Source: Haberlea rhodopensis
Taxonomy: Eukaryota; Streptophyta; Magnoliopsida; Lamiales; Gesneriaceae
NCBI GenBank assembly: GCA_907163345.1
Contig: CAJQUN010000336.1
Coordinates: 124,001-188,000, forward strand
Reading direction: 5' to 3'
Length of the DNA stretch: 64,000 bases
A program made the translations under genes and the position numbers. The notes under the pieces are model-generated. The model was not told where the DNA came from and made no database searches. It was given only the letters and a program-made list of their open reading frames with translations. Positions 12,083 to 23,544 of the stretch are shown piece by piece; the first letter of the stretch is position 1, and each line of letters begins with the position of its first letter.

Positions 12083-13378
12083 AGATGCCATGTTCGAGAA
12101 ATACCAACCCAGAATTCTCGAACACCTATATTCACACCCTTCGATCTAGCATATAACATACACCACATGTTTGAACAATTATGCTAGCAATTACAATACA
12201 CTACTCCGAGTGTATTCATACCAAATTTACACCCCAAACATAAGCCCACATGCATGAACGTCGATCATTTACATAAGTACTCAACCAACTTTTCCGGAAA
12301 CAGAGCAACATATTTCATTACCAGATTTTTGAGTACTTCACTTCATGCTATTATATCTACCACATATAACATAAAGCATGCTCGAACAAACATGCCAAGG
12401 GCTTCACAAAACTACCATGCATATTTTCACATCAAAGGTTTACCAAAAACCTAAGCTAACGTGCATGATATCACCTCCTCAAAATCACTCCCAAACCATA
12501 ATTTTCCAGAAAAACAGGGCATATTCCTTACCCAGATTTTCGAACACTATACTTCACATGCTTTAATCCTCTACATAAAACATGCAACATGCTCAAGGAA
12601 AAATACAGAGAGCCTCATAAACATCACATAAAAGTACTCATAACAATATTTCTTTAAACCCTACACTAGCATGCCGAATCTGCTACCAAGAACATACATG
12701 CTAGGAATTTAAAAACTGGGAAGAACATGTGACTCCTCACCACTTTTGCCCTTCGATTTTCTATATGAAAGGATGAATGGAATCCGATCACTTTCCTCCT
12801 TGAAACCGACCATGTTGCAGACAAAAATAAGAGAAAAGAAGGAAGCTTTTTGGAGGAGACAATGTGAAAATATCTAAGTCCAAAGTAGCATACTTAGTCA
12901 ATTCTGCTTTCCAGAAAACAGGGGAGGGGCGTGGGTTCAACCAAGTGGGGGTGGGGTGGTTGCATGTAGGGTGGTTTTGTGGTGTTTAATTGTGTCCCGG
13001 TATTTCATACGATGTATTAAAAATATCTCTCCTTGATATTTTATTATTTTACCACATCAACACAATAATTAAAAACACCTAACATGCTCCCTAAACCACA
13101 TCATCAATTAAATAAATCACTCCCACATAAAATACGCCTTTAGCACATAGGCTCACAATTAACAACCTTTAATTGTATGATTACCCACATAATCATTTCG
13201 GGGATATCACACTTACGTACCTTTCCAAAATGTAGTGTGTTGTGGGACTCTATCCCCTGCGCTGTGTAGCTGTCTGTGAAGGCTCTACACCAGTGTACAA
13301 CACAATATTAGATGTCTCATTACAATCCAATATCAAAATTAAACAATTTCCACATTTTTTTAAAAAAAATGGCACTAC

Positions 13379-13480
13379 CGATCGATCGGCCCTCATCACC
13401 GATCGATCGGTGAACTGTTCGAATTATGAAAAAATGCTACGGCTTTTGCCGATCGATCGGTGTTCTTCACCGATCGATCG
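13379..13480. promoter_or_regulatory. Phased CGATCGATCG array, 4 copies (H)
   Basis: Copies start at 13379, 13400, 13450 and 13471, steps 21, 50 and 21 bp. Here the flanks give CCGATCGATCGG, a different extended palindrome from that of A, while core and spacing are kept. Confidence 0.85.
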
Positions 13481-14326
13481 GTCGCTCTGTTTCAACCCAA
13501 GTTTTCCAGAATTCCTTAACACTGATATTCATACCCTTCAATTTAACATGTAAGACACACAACATGTCAAAACCAACATGCTAGCAGTTGCACTACACTA
13601 CCCTGAGTGTATTCAAATCAATTTTACACCCCAAGCATAAATCCACATGCATAAACGTCGTCCATTTATACAAGTACTCGATCAACTTTTCCGGAAACAG
13701 GGCAACATATTTCATTTCCAGATTTCTTGAGTACTTCATTTCATGCTATAAAAACTACAACATATCTCATAAAACATGCTCAAACAAAAACGTCCTGGGC
13801 TTTACCAAAATACCATGCATGTACTTAAATCGAAGGTTCACCCGAAAACCTATCTAACATGCATAATATCACCTCCTCAAAAACAATCCCAATCCACATT
13901 TTCCAGAAAAACAGGGCATACACCTACCCAGATTTCCGAACACTATACTTCACATGCTTTAATCCTTCACATAAAACATGCAACATGCCCAAGGAAAAAT
14001 ACAGAGAGCTTCATAATAACACCATGTAAGCATTTAAATCAAAGGTTTCAAGAAACCTAAGCTAACATGCCATTTACACACTACTCAAAAGCAGAACTTA
14101 AACAAGTTTAAAGGAAAAACAGGGCATGGTTTCTCACCCTACTTTGCTCCGATTTTGAGAGGCTTCCAAGGAATGAAAATGGCAAGGCTCCACAAGATTA
14201 TGCTTAGCAGATGCTGGTGTTTGTTTGGGAGAGAAGGCTCGAGATTTGGGAAGGAAGAAGGAGGCTGAATGATTGAGCCAAGTGGGGTGACTAATCAGCT
14301 TAGGCAAAGTTTGATTGGTATGGGTT

Positions 14327-14345
14327 GGGGGGGGGGGGGGGGGGG
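14327..14345. repeat. 19-base poly-G run
   Basis: An uninterrupted run of G inside H's LTR, where other family I LTRs have GTGGGGGTGGGG-like sequence. Its length is uncertain because such runs are prone to sequencing error. Confidence 0.85.
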
Positions 14346-14654
14346 TTGGGTGTTGGGTGGTATGATGTGTTATGTTTTGGTCCTGGTATTTAGCACGATG
14401 TATTAAAATATCCTCACATGATATTTATAGTAATTTCTCAATAAAATACTTCAATTCCCATTTAAACATGCTTTACCAAAACAAATAACACACACCCTAA
14501 ATAAACATGCCACTACCCCAAAAACCCAACATATATCACATGCACCCTGAAATGTATCTCCTCAATAATATTAATTCAATCCCATGAATTAACACCCGAA
14601 TCATCATAATTTAATTAATGATTAAAATCACATAATCATTTCGGGGATATCACA

Positions 14655-14673
14655 ATACTCCCCTACTTATAGG
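14655..14673 (-). promoter_or_regulatory. Polypurine tract of element H
   Basis: The minus strand reads AAGTAGGGGAGTAT right beside the 3' LTR, as in A and D. Confidence 0.78.
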
Positions 14674-14688
14674 ATTTCGTCCCCGAAA

Positions 14689-17600
14689 TCAAACATGCTT
14701 ACCAACATGAAGTAAAACAATACATAAACGCATACCAGAAAATAGCTCTGGGTAGTGCTGCACCATGTGTCGCTCTGTCTCCCACGTGGCCTCATCGACA
14801 CCCGTACGATCCCACTGTACTTTGACCATAGGAATAACCTTGTTCCGAAGTCTGCGGTCTGCCTTATCCAGAATCCTGATAGGCCGCTCCACATAAGAAA
14901 CATCGGACTCTATCTGAACCTCTGAAGGCTGCAACATATGTGAAGGATCCGGCTCGTACTTCCTTAGCATAGACACATGGAACACATCGTGAATACCAGA
15001 CAGAGAGGGCGATAAAGCTAAACGGTACGCCATAGTACCCACACGCTGTAAGATCTCATACGGCCCCACATATCTCGGGGACAACTTCCCCCGCATACCA
15101 AACTGTACTACACCTCTGAAAGGTGAGATCTTCAGAAAGACTTTGTCACCAAACTGAAACTCCAACGGCCTACGCCGCTGATTTGCATACGCTGCCTGTC
15201 TGTCCTGAGCTGCCTTCATCTTTCTCCTGATAACCTTTACCTTTTCTTCCATATCCTGGACCAACTCTGGTCCTCCGACCGATTTACGGTCCACAACATC
15301 CCAACACAAAGGCGACCTGCAACGCCTGCCATATAGGGCTTCAAATGGAGCCATCTGTATGCTAGCCTGGTAACTGTTATTATAAGAAAATTCCACCAAG
15401 GCTACTGAGTCCTGCCAAGAAGTGTCGAACTCCAGCACACAAGACCTCAACATATCTTCGAGCGTCTGTATCGTACGCTCGGTCTGTCCGTCCGTCTGGG
15501 GATGATATGTCGTGCTCAACCTTAACTCTGTACCAAGAGCTGACTGAAGACCCTCCCAAAAGTGAGATGTAAACCGCGGATCTCGATCAGACACAATCGA
15601 AACAGGGATCCCATGCAGTCTCACCACATCTCTGACATATAACTGTGCCAGCCTCAAGTACGTGAAGGTCATACAGTAGGGAATGAAGTGAACACTCTTA
15701 GTCAATCTGTCGACGACTACCCATATAACATAAAAACCCGAACTAGTCCTCGGTAAATGGGTCACGAAATCCATAGACACGTGCTGCCACTTCCACTCGG
15801 GTATCTCCAAACTCCTTAGTTCACCTCCAGGCCTCTGCCTCTCAGCCTTCACCTGCTGACAGATCAAACATCTCTTGACAAATGAGGTGACATCTTGTTT
15901 CATACGCCTCCACCAGAACTGGTTGCGTAGATCCTTATACATCTTCTTCCCGCCCGGGTGGACACTCATCCTGCTGCAATGAGCTCGCTGTAAAATACCC
16001 TGACGCAACTCGGGTGTATCTGGAACCACCCATCTGTCGCCAAGTCTCAGAGAACCGTCCTCAGCCACTCTGAATCTCGATGGCTGACTTGAATGAACCA
16101 CTAACATCCATCTCTGAACCTCTGCGTCGGTCCCCTGAGCCTTCCTGATGTGATAATAAATAACAGGATCAGCTAGCAAGGTCAAAACCTGTACCGGTGA
16201 ACCAGACACATCATAATCAAACGCCAACTGACAGTAGGAGCCCAACATAGCTGATAGACACATGGCATCCTCTGCTGTGCTCCTCACCTTTCGACTCAAA
16301 GCGTCAGCTGTCAAATTTGCTTTCCCGGGATGGTATAGGATTTCACAATCATAATCCTTCAGCAGATCCATCCATCTCCTCTGCCTCATGTTCAGCCCAG
16401 CCTGTGTAAATAAGAACTTCAGGCTCTTGTGATCAGTGAAGATGGTGAATGAGGTACCGTATAAGTAGTGTCGCCATATCTTCAAGGCGAACACTATAGC
16501 TGCTAGCTCCAGATCATGGACTGGATACCTCGTCTCATGTGGCTTCAACTGTCTCGAAGCATAAGCCACTACATGTCTGTCCTGCATTAGTACGCATCCT
16601 AGGCCCTGTAGCGATGCGTCAGTACAAAGAACAAATCCTTTGTTCTCCCTGGGAATCACTAGAACTGGTGCGGTAGTCAGTCTGTGCTTTAATTCCCGGA
16701 AACTCTGCTCACAAGCCTCTGACCAACAAAATGGGACTCCCTTCTGAGTCAGCTGTGTAAGTGGCTTGGCGATCTTTGAGAAACCCTCGACGAAACGTCG
16801 ATAATAGCCGGCCAGACCAAGGAAACTCCGAATCTCACTGACTGAAGTAGGGGCAGGCCAATCCATAACTGCCTCTATCTTCCTCGGGTCTACTGATAAC
16901 CCCTCTCGTGAAATGATATGGCCCAAGAATGCTACACTGCTCAGCCAAAACTCACACTTACTGAGTTTGGCGTACAACTGATGATCTCTGAGGATCTGGA
17001 GCACTATCCTCAGATGATCGGCATGATCCTCCTCACTCCTTGAATAGACAAGGATGTCGTCAATGAATACGATCACAAACTGATCGAGGTACTCCTGAAA
17101 TACTCTGTTCATCAGGCTCATAAAGACTGCAGGTGCATTTGTCACACCGAAAGGCATCACCAAGAACTCATAGTGTCCATACCGAGTCCTAAAAGCCGTC
17201 TTTTGGACATCACCAGCTCTAACCCGTACCTGGTGATAGCCTGACCTCAAGTCTATCTTGGAGTACACCTCTGTACCCTGAAGCTGTTCGAACAGATCAT
17301 CAATCCTCGGAAGTGGATACCTGTTCTTCACTGTGGCCTTGTTCAGTTGCCTGTAGTCAATGCACAGATGCATTGAACCATCCTTCTTTTTCACGAACAA
17401 GACTGGTGCACCCCAAGGCGATACACTAGGACGAATGTATCCCTTGTCAAGGAGCTCCTGTAACTGTACCTTCACCTCCCTCAGCTCTGCCGGTGCCATC
17501 CTATAAGGAGCACGAGATATAGAAGAAGTCCATGGCAGCAGCTCAATGGCAAACTCAACATCCCTGACAGGCGGAAACCCCAGAATCTCATCTGGGAACA

Positions 17601-18032
17601 CATCAATGAACTCCGCCACGACCGGAATGTCCTCGGCTCTCACTTCCTTCTCGTCCGATGCATTCACGTCATAAATAAGGTACCCAGTGTGGCCGCGTTC
17701 CAATAACCGCGACATCTTAACCGCTGAGATTATTGGAATCTTTGGAAGAGAGCCGTCCCCATAAAAACTCCACTGGAACCCCTGATCAGATAGAAAACGA
17801 ACAATCCTCTGTTGGCAATCTACCACAGCTCGGTATCTGCTCAACACATCAATGCCGATAATGCAGTCAAAATCTGCCATCTCTAACTGAATCAGATCGG
17901 CCCTTAGATCATTGCCCTCAAAATAAATGAGGCAATCAGATAATAGTCGGTCAGCAATCACATGCTTCCCCGTGGGTGTCGAGACCATGAGAGGCGTGGG
18001 TAACAGAGACGAGCACAAGCGGTGTCTCTCCA
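14689..18032 (-). pseudogene. pol polyprotein of element H, 5' part removed by the F'/F insertion
   Basis: An open frame of about 1114 residues starting within the protease region, just after the catalytic DTG, and running through reverse transcriptase (FIDDILVYS), RNase H (CTDASLQGLGC, TDHKSLKF), integrase (CLICQQ, MDFVTH, SDRDPRF, QTDGQTERT) and the chromodomain-like tail (WETERHMVQHYPELF). The apparent ATG at 18031-18033 is a junction product: it uses two target bases and one base of the inserted LTR. Gag, the zinc knuckles and the protease active site should lie beyond the window. The remaining pol has no stop or frameshift, unlike A, D, E and F, although H is the oldest element by nesting. 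Confidence 0.9.
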
Positions 18033-18429
18033 TGTGGGGTCTTCTTTACTTAATCCATTATGTATCCATTAAACATACAATGTGAGTCTGAATTAAGTAA
18101 TGTACCATGCACGGATTAAGAGTTCATACTAGTTAAGTTGTTTACAAGGTTATCAAAAACCTAACAAACTATACATAACATGTACATAAACAACCTAATC
18201 CAAAAGAACTCCTAGGCAGTGGTTCCCCTCGCAGCGGAAATCATGACTCACGCTCCCCACGTCTATGAGTCCCTACAGAAATATTCACAACGTGAGTATA
18301 GATAACAATTATCTCAGTGCAATATCAAATCACAATATCAATATCAATGATAAAGCACAAATAAATCATCAATACGTGAATGTTCTGTATCATACATCCA
18401 CAAATACACTATGTCATGACATGTCTCAA
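18033..18429 (-). repeat. LTR a fragment of F' (397 bp)
   Basis: It matches 19509-19905 at offset 1476 with only a few changes. It ends inside the LTR, 7 bp past the palindrome ATGTCATGACAT (18411-18422). The junction with gag shares three bases, CAA at 18427-18429, with both parents. Confidence 0.9.
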
Positions 18430-19334
18430 ACCACTGTATCAAACTGTGGACAATTTCTTTGATAATGTGGCCCTCCACATCTAAAACATTGTAATCCACG
18501 TCCACTACTACTATTACTGCCTTGGGACTGTCCTTTCGATTTTCTATCCTCCCCTTTCCTTGATCCAAAACGTTTTCCACTAAACCTAGATGAAGATGCA
18601 CCACCTCGTGGTGATTTAAATGATTCCCCTCTAGGTCTCATTCTGTCAGATGTAGGTGGTTGGGCTTGTCCAACATCTGTATATACCCCTACAGCAATCT
18701 CAGCCATCTCAGCTCTAGTCAACGCTTCTTCATATGATGTAGGGTTATTGGACATGACCCTATCAAACAATTCAGGCCTCAAACCTTTCACAAATTGTCT
18801 GATCTTAGCTTTGGTGTTAACAGCAATATGTGGCACATACCGGAGCAAAGAAGAATAATGCACAGCATAATCAGATACTGTCATTGATCCCTGTCTCAAA
18901 TGCGTAAATTCATCCTCTTTCCTCTGCCTTGCAGCAACAGAGAAATAATGCTCCAGAAACTTTGTTCTAAATACATCCCAGTTCACTGTATGTCCTTGAG
19001 CCCTCAACTCAAGCATTGTGGATTTCCACCACATCATAGCTTTCTTAGCTAACTGGAATTCAGCTAAGCGTAACCACGCAGTCTTGGCACACGGTGCAGA
19101 TACAAATATCTGTTCCACGCGTTCCAGCCACTCCTCTGCCAGTTCCCCTGACTCAGTCCCCTCAAACCTAGGTGGCTGATAGCTCAGAAATTGCGTCAAT
19201 GTCAATTCTCCAGGCAACAGTACCTGTTCCACTGGTCCTTGCTCAATCGGTGGTGGTGGTACAGGCACCATCCTCACACTGGCATTGCCACTCATGGCAT
19301 CCCCAACATCCTCATGATACCCTCTGTCTGTCAT
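18426..19334 (-). pseudogene. Truncated Gag of F'
   Basis: It starts MTDRGYHEDVGDAMSG, nearly identical to Gag of F (start 26021). The Gag core (EEWLERVEQIF, MMWWKS, FLEHYFSVAARQ) is followed by a basic Ser/Arg/Gly-rich stretch and one zinc knuckle, CFRCGGPHYQRNC. The frame stops at the deletion junction right after FDTVV, losing the second knuckle. The ~302-residue product could in principle be made, since primer-binding site and LTR b lie directly upstream, and could act as a Gag fragment; that is speculation. It differs from F Gag by only about five residues by eye. Confidence 0.88.
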
Positions 19335-19492
19335 AGCTGTAGATCAAGGGTTAACAATAACATTCACAAGTGTATAACATGTTAGAATAACATCATATTC
19401 CACCTACTAACATGCTATTACCATTCTCAAAGTGTTTAGGTAACTCCCTAATACACTTCCTCTACCCATGTTCACCCCGTTCTCGAACCACT

Positions 19493-19504
19493 GCTCTGAT
19501 ACCA
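19493..19504 (-). promoter_or_regulatory. tRNA primer-binding site of F'
   Basis: The minus strand reads TGGTATCAGAGC, 4 bp from LTR b. The leader at 19445-19460 (CTCCCTAATACACTTCC) is the unoccupied version of the site where S2 sits in F. Confidence 0.92.
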
Positions 19505-19508
19505 CTAA

Positions 19509-21353
19509 TGTGGGGTCCTCTTTACTTAATCCATTATGTATCCATTAAACATACAATGTGAGTCTGAATTAAGTAATGTACCATGCACGGATTAAGAGTT
19601 CATACTAGTTAAGTTGTTTACAAGGTTATCAAAAACCTAACAAACTATACATAACATGTACATAAACAACCTAATCCAAAAGAACTCCTAGGCAGTGGTT
19701 CCCCTCGCAGCGGAAATCATGACTCACGCTCCCCACGTCTATGAGTCCCTACAGAAACATTCACAACGTGAGTATAGATAACAATTATCTCAGTGCAATA
19801 TCAAATCACAATATCAATATCAATGATAAAGCACAAATAAATCATCAATACGTGAATGTTCTGTATCATGCATCCACAAATGCACTATGTCATGACATGT
19901 CTCAACAATTTCCCTATTATCACGAGCCCCATATGATATGCCTAATCAGCTCAATATGTCAGTGGAACCACATCACATCTGTATATTAGCAGCACATATC
20001 ATAGTACCATGCTCATCGGTGATAATAGCCAGAGTATATACCCACACCAGGCGTATATCTCTCAAGCCAAAGCATATGTAGTATATCTATCGTGGCAACG
20101 ATCCCAGCCAAAGCATATACCACACCAGGCATATCTATCAAGGCAATGATCTCACCAAAGCATATACACATATCTATCAAGGTATCCAACCCAATCATAT
20201 AAAATCCTTGTATGCATATGCATATGATACTACCAACCATATGACACAACGATAACATAAATCATATGATATCAAAACCATAATAGCATCATCACATAAT
20301 ATCTATACTCCGTACGTCAACACGTACCTGTATCGCGACACAAAAGCGATAAATCAGGCGTTGATAGCTAATTGCCTCTTTGCCCTGTCCCCTGAGATGA
20401 TGCTACAACAATGCCAACAATATAACATGTTATCATAGGCATTAAAATCAAATTCTACAAAAAATAACATTTTTCAAGATTTGAACTCTGGCGATCGATC
20501 GCACATTTCACCGATCGATCGCCAAACTGTTCTGCCTCCCTCGCGATCGATCGCCAAACCTCGCGATCGATCGCCAAAGTGTTCTGTTGCTCGCGATCGA
20601 TCGCCACATTTTCACCGATCGATCGCCACATGATTTAACCGCCTTAAAATTTGCTCTGTCTCGGCGATCGATCGCCGATGTCCAGAAAGTTCAGAACATG
20701 GCGATTTTGAGCTTATCCTCCTAGCTCTTCTCCTACAACTCGAATTTTAACATGTAAACATGTTTCATGCACTATCTAGGAACATCTTCACATGATTCTA
20801 ACATCATAGATTCCAATTCCTAGCATATAAACATGTTATGATTGTACACATGAACACTTGATATGCTATGTCTCATACATCAACACCAATGACAAAATCA
20901 AGTATACAACTATGAATTTCTTACCAAGATGGTACAATTCCACTTCACACACCCTCCTAGCTCAAGTTACAATTGAAACCCAAGCTCAAACCAACAAAAC
21001 CTTGAAAGAAATGGAGAGGAGCTTGTGTAGTGTTTTAGTAGGTGTAAAGTGAGCACTATGTGATTTTGCCTCCATAATTCACTTGATATAAGGTCATTTG
21101 TTTCCCTAAACACTTACTATCATATCATTTGGAGTTAATGACATGCTAAGGAACATGTACATGAAATGAACTCCAAATTCAAATGGAAGTAAATTCACAT
21201 GCACATGTAATTCCCTTCAAACTCATGTCAAATGCTACTATACATGTATTAATTCAGTCTTAGTTCCACCCGAACCCCCAATATCATACCGCCACATGAT
21301 ATAATTACACCATAATCATATCACACGTATATAACATAAATCGAGGCATTACA
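19509..21353 (-). repeat. LTR b shared by F and F' (1845 bp)
   Basis: It runs from TGTGGGGTCCTC to GAGGCATTACA. It has a polypurine tract on its F side and a primer-binding site on its F' side, so it is bordered by internal sequence on both sides. It contains ATGTCATGACAT (19887-19898), CGTACGTCAACACGTAC (20311-20327) and seven CGATCGATCG copies (20492-20674). A stretch near 20020-20220 repeats AAGCATAT-type words. No gene is seen. Confidence 0.92.
20492..20674. promoter_or_regulatory. Phased CGATCGATCG array, 7 copies (LTR b)
   Basis: Copies start at 20492, 20512, 20544, 20564, 20594, 20616 and 20665, with steps 20, 32, 20, 30, 22 and 49 bp. Most are extended to GCGATCGATCGC. The spacing rule is kept although copy number and flanks differ from family I. 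Confidence 0.85.
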
Positions 21354-21371
21354 ATTCTCCCCCACTCATTG
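21354..21371 (-). promoter_or_regulatory. Polypurine tract of F
   Basis: The minus strand reads AATGAGTGGGGGAGAAT directly beside LTR b, marking LTR b as the 3' LTR of F. Confidence 0.78.
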
Positions 21372-21435
21372 AATTTCGTCCTCGAAATTGTATATACAAA
21401 ACATGCATATCATGATACACAACTCAACCATCCTA

Positions 21436-23544
21436 CTATAAAAGATAGGAAACATAATCATGTAGGCAATAGTACAATATGTATGTACCAACAGTATCAT
21501 AAAACTGTAAAATCATACCAGAAAATAAATATGGATACCGTTGCATCATATGCTGCTCTGTCTCCCACGTTGCCTCTTCGACACCCCGTTTGTCCCACTG
21601 TACCTTAACCATAGGAATCACTTTATTACGCAACCTGCGTTCAGCTCGATCCAAGATCATAACCGGTCGTTCCTCATACGACACATCTGTATCCAACTGT
21701 ACATCAGGTAACTGTAATACATGACTCGGATCTGGTTCATACTTCCTCAACAGTGAAACATGAAAAACATCATGAATACTACTCAATGTCGGTGGTAGTG
21801 CCAATCGATATGCCAACGTACCAATACGTTGCAATACCTCATACGGACCAATATACCGTGGAGACAATTTTCCACGCTTCCCAAATCGTACTACACCTTT
21901 AAAAGGTGAGATTTTCAAGAACACACGGTCACCAACTTGAAATTCAAGTGGCCTACGCCGCTTATTGGCATACGCAGCCTGTCTATCCTGAGCAGCTTTA
22001 AGTTTCAATCTAATTACTTTCACTTTCTCTTCCATGTCATGAATCATATTCGGTCCAGTTAAGGAAGACTGATCCACATCATTCCAATACAATGGCGATC
22101 TACATCGTCGCCCACACAAAGCCTCAAATGGTGCCATCTGTATACTAGACTGATAACTAATGTTATATGAAAATTCCACTAATGGCAACGACTCTTGCCA
22201 AGAGGTATCAAACTCTAATACACAGGCACGCAACATATCCTCAAGCGTCTGTATCGTACGCTCTGTTTGTCCATCTGTCTGCGGATGATATGCTGTACTC
22301 AACCGCACTTCAGTTCCCAACGCTGTCTGTAACCCTTCCCAGCAATGAGAAGTAAATCTCGGATCCCTATCCGATACAATGGAAACTGGAATACCATGTA
22401 GTCTCACTACATGTTGAATGTATAACTGTGCCATTCTCAGATATGTATATGTCATACAATATGGCACAAAATGAGATACTTTGGTGAGTCTGTCAACAAT
22501 CACCCAAATGGCATCGCAACCAGAAGATGTCCGTGGTATATGAGTCACAAAATCCATCGTGATATGTTCCCATTTCCACTGAGGAATTTCCAAACTATGT
22601 AATTCACCTCCTGGTCTCTGTCTTTCCGCTTTCACTTGTTGACAGATCATACACCGTTTCACAAAGTTCAATACATCCTGTTTCATACGTTTCCACCAAA
22701 ATTGTGTACGTAGATCATGATACATTTTCTTCCCTCCAAGATGTATACTGTATCTACTACAATGAGCACGTTGTAGTAGTTCTTGGCGTAGTCCTAATGA
22801 AGCAGGTACTACCCAACAATTTCTGTATTTCAACGTTCCATCACTTGTAAGTACAAATTGAGATGTTTGTCCTTGACTTATCCTTTCTTTCCATTGTTGT
22901 ACTTCATCATCAGTCATTTGTGCCGTTCTGATTTTCTCAAAAATGTCGGGTTCAACCAATAATGTTGATACCCTTACTGGCACTAGTTCCATATCAAAAT
23001 CATAACCCAAAGTACAACAAGAAGTCATCAATGCGGATAAATGAATCACCTCATCAGCCGTATGATGTACTTTTCGACTCAAGGCATCTGCTGTAAGATT
23101 AGCTTTTCCTGGATGATATTCAATCTCACAATCATAATCTTTCAACAGATCCATCCATCTCCTTTGTCTCATATTCAACTCCGCTTGAGTGAATAGAAAT
23201 TTTAGACTTTTATGATCTATGTATATGGTAAACGACGTACCATATAAATAATGTCGCCATATCTTCAATGCAAAGACAATGGCAGCCAATTCCAGATCAT
23301 GCACTGGATATCTCATTTCATGTGGCTTCAACTGTCGTGATGCATAAGCCACTACATGTTTGTCCTGCATCAATACACAACCCAAACCAAGTAAAGATGC
23401 ATCAGTATAAACTGCAAACCTGTCATGCTCAGATGGAATGATCAAGACTGGAGCTGTAGTCAATCGATGTTTTAATTCCTGAAAACTACGCTCACAAGCC
23501 TCTGACCATTGAAATGCTACTCCCTTCTGTGTCAAATGTGTCAA
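21436..23544 (-). pseudogene. RNase H-integrase-chromodomain half of F gag-pol
   Basis: A 702-residue frame beginning at the end of the reverse transcriptase connection (THLTQKGVAFQWSEACE). It carries RNase H (YTDASLLGLGC, IDHKSLKFLF in place of TDHKS), integrase with CMICQQVKAERQRPGG, MDFVTH, SDRDPRF and QTDGQTERT, and the chromodomain-like tail (VQWDKRGVEEATWETEQH). It is joined to the upstream half (23541-26021) by a one-base deletion: the sequence coding IAKPLT elsewhere has CCAACC where CCAAACC is expected. Confidence 0.9.

Larger units (their letters stand above)
4102..13211 (-). mobile_element. Family I LTR retrotransposon A (left LTR truncated by K)
   Basis: A minus-strand Ty3/gypsy element with a right (5') LTR 10933-13211, primer-binding site 10916-10927, gag-pol 10714 to 6183, polypurine tract near 6137-6155 and left (3') LTR 4102-6136. 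The left LTR lacks its first ~244 bp because K was inserted there; that part should lie left of the window. The two LTRs differ at roughly a dozen positions over ~2030 bp by eye. A lies inside the left LTR of H; its right neighbour CTTAC (13212-13216) should be the duplicated target. Confidence 0.9.
10933..13211 (-). repeat. 5' LTR of element A (complete, 2279 bp)
   Basis: It runs from TGTGAGACCCC to GGGGATATCACA. Modules inside are ATGTCATGACAT (11410-11421), a hairpin module (11456-11617), CGTACGT...ACGTAC (11799-11816) and four CGATCGATCG copies (11982-12082). It is the longest visible A LTR and serves as reference for the truncated left copy. No gene is seen in it. Confidence 0.93.
13212..14654 (-). 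repeat. 3' LTR of element H, partial
   Basis: It starts in the middle of a family I LTR, at the CTTACGTAC half of the CGTACGT...ACGTAC motif, because A was inserted inside that motif. It ends in GGGGATATCACA. It carries four CGATCGATCG palindromes at 13379-13480 and a 19-base G run at 14327-14345. It is more diverged from A, D and E than A's LTRs are from each other. Confidence 0.87.
13212..18032 (-). mobile_element. Family I LTR retrotransposon H, split by A and by F'/F
   Basis: This is the outermost, so oldest, element in the window. Its left (3') LTR resumes at 13212 after A and ends at 14654; a polypurine tract and pol follow to 18032. There the F'/F tandem interrupts it inside the protease region, after CTCCA (18028-18032), the expected target duplication. 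The rest of H (Gag, primer-binding site, 5' LTR) should lie beyond the right edge of the window and the start of its 3' LTR beyond the left edge. Confidence 0.85.

Noticed and set aside
18031..18033. Start codon for the 1114-residue pol frame of H
   Set aside because: This ATG spans the junction between target and inserted LTR. It is not a native start; the H frame began upstream and is interrupted.
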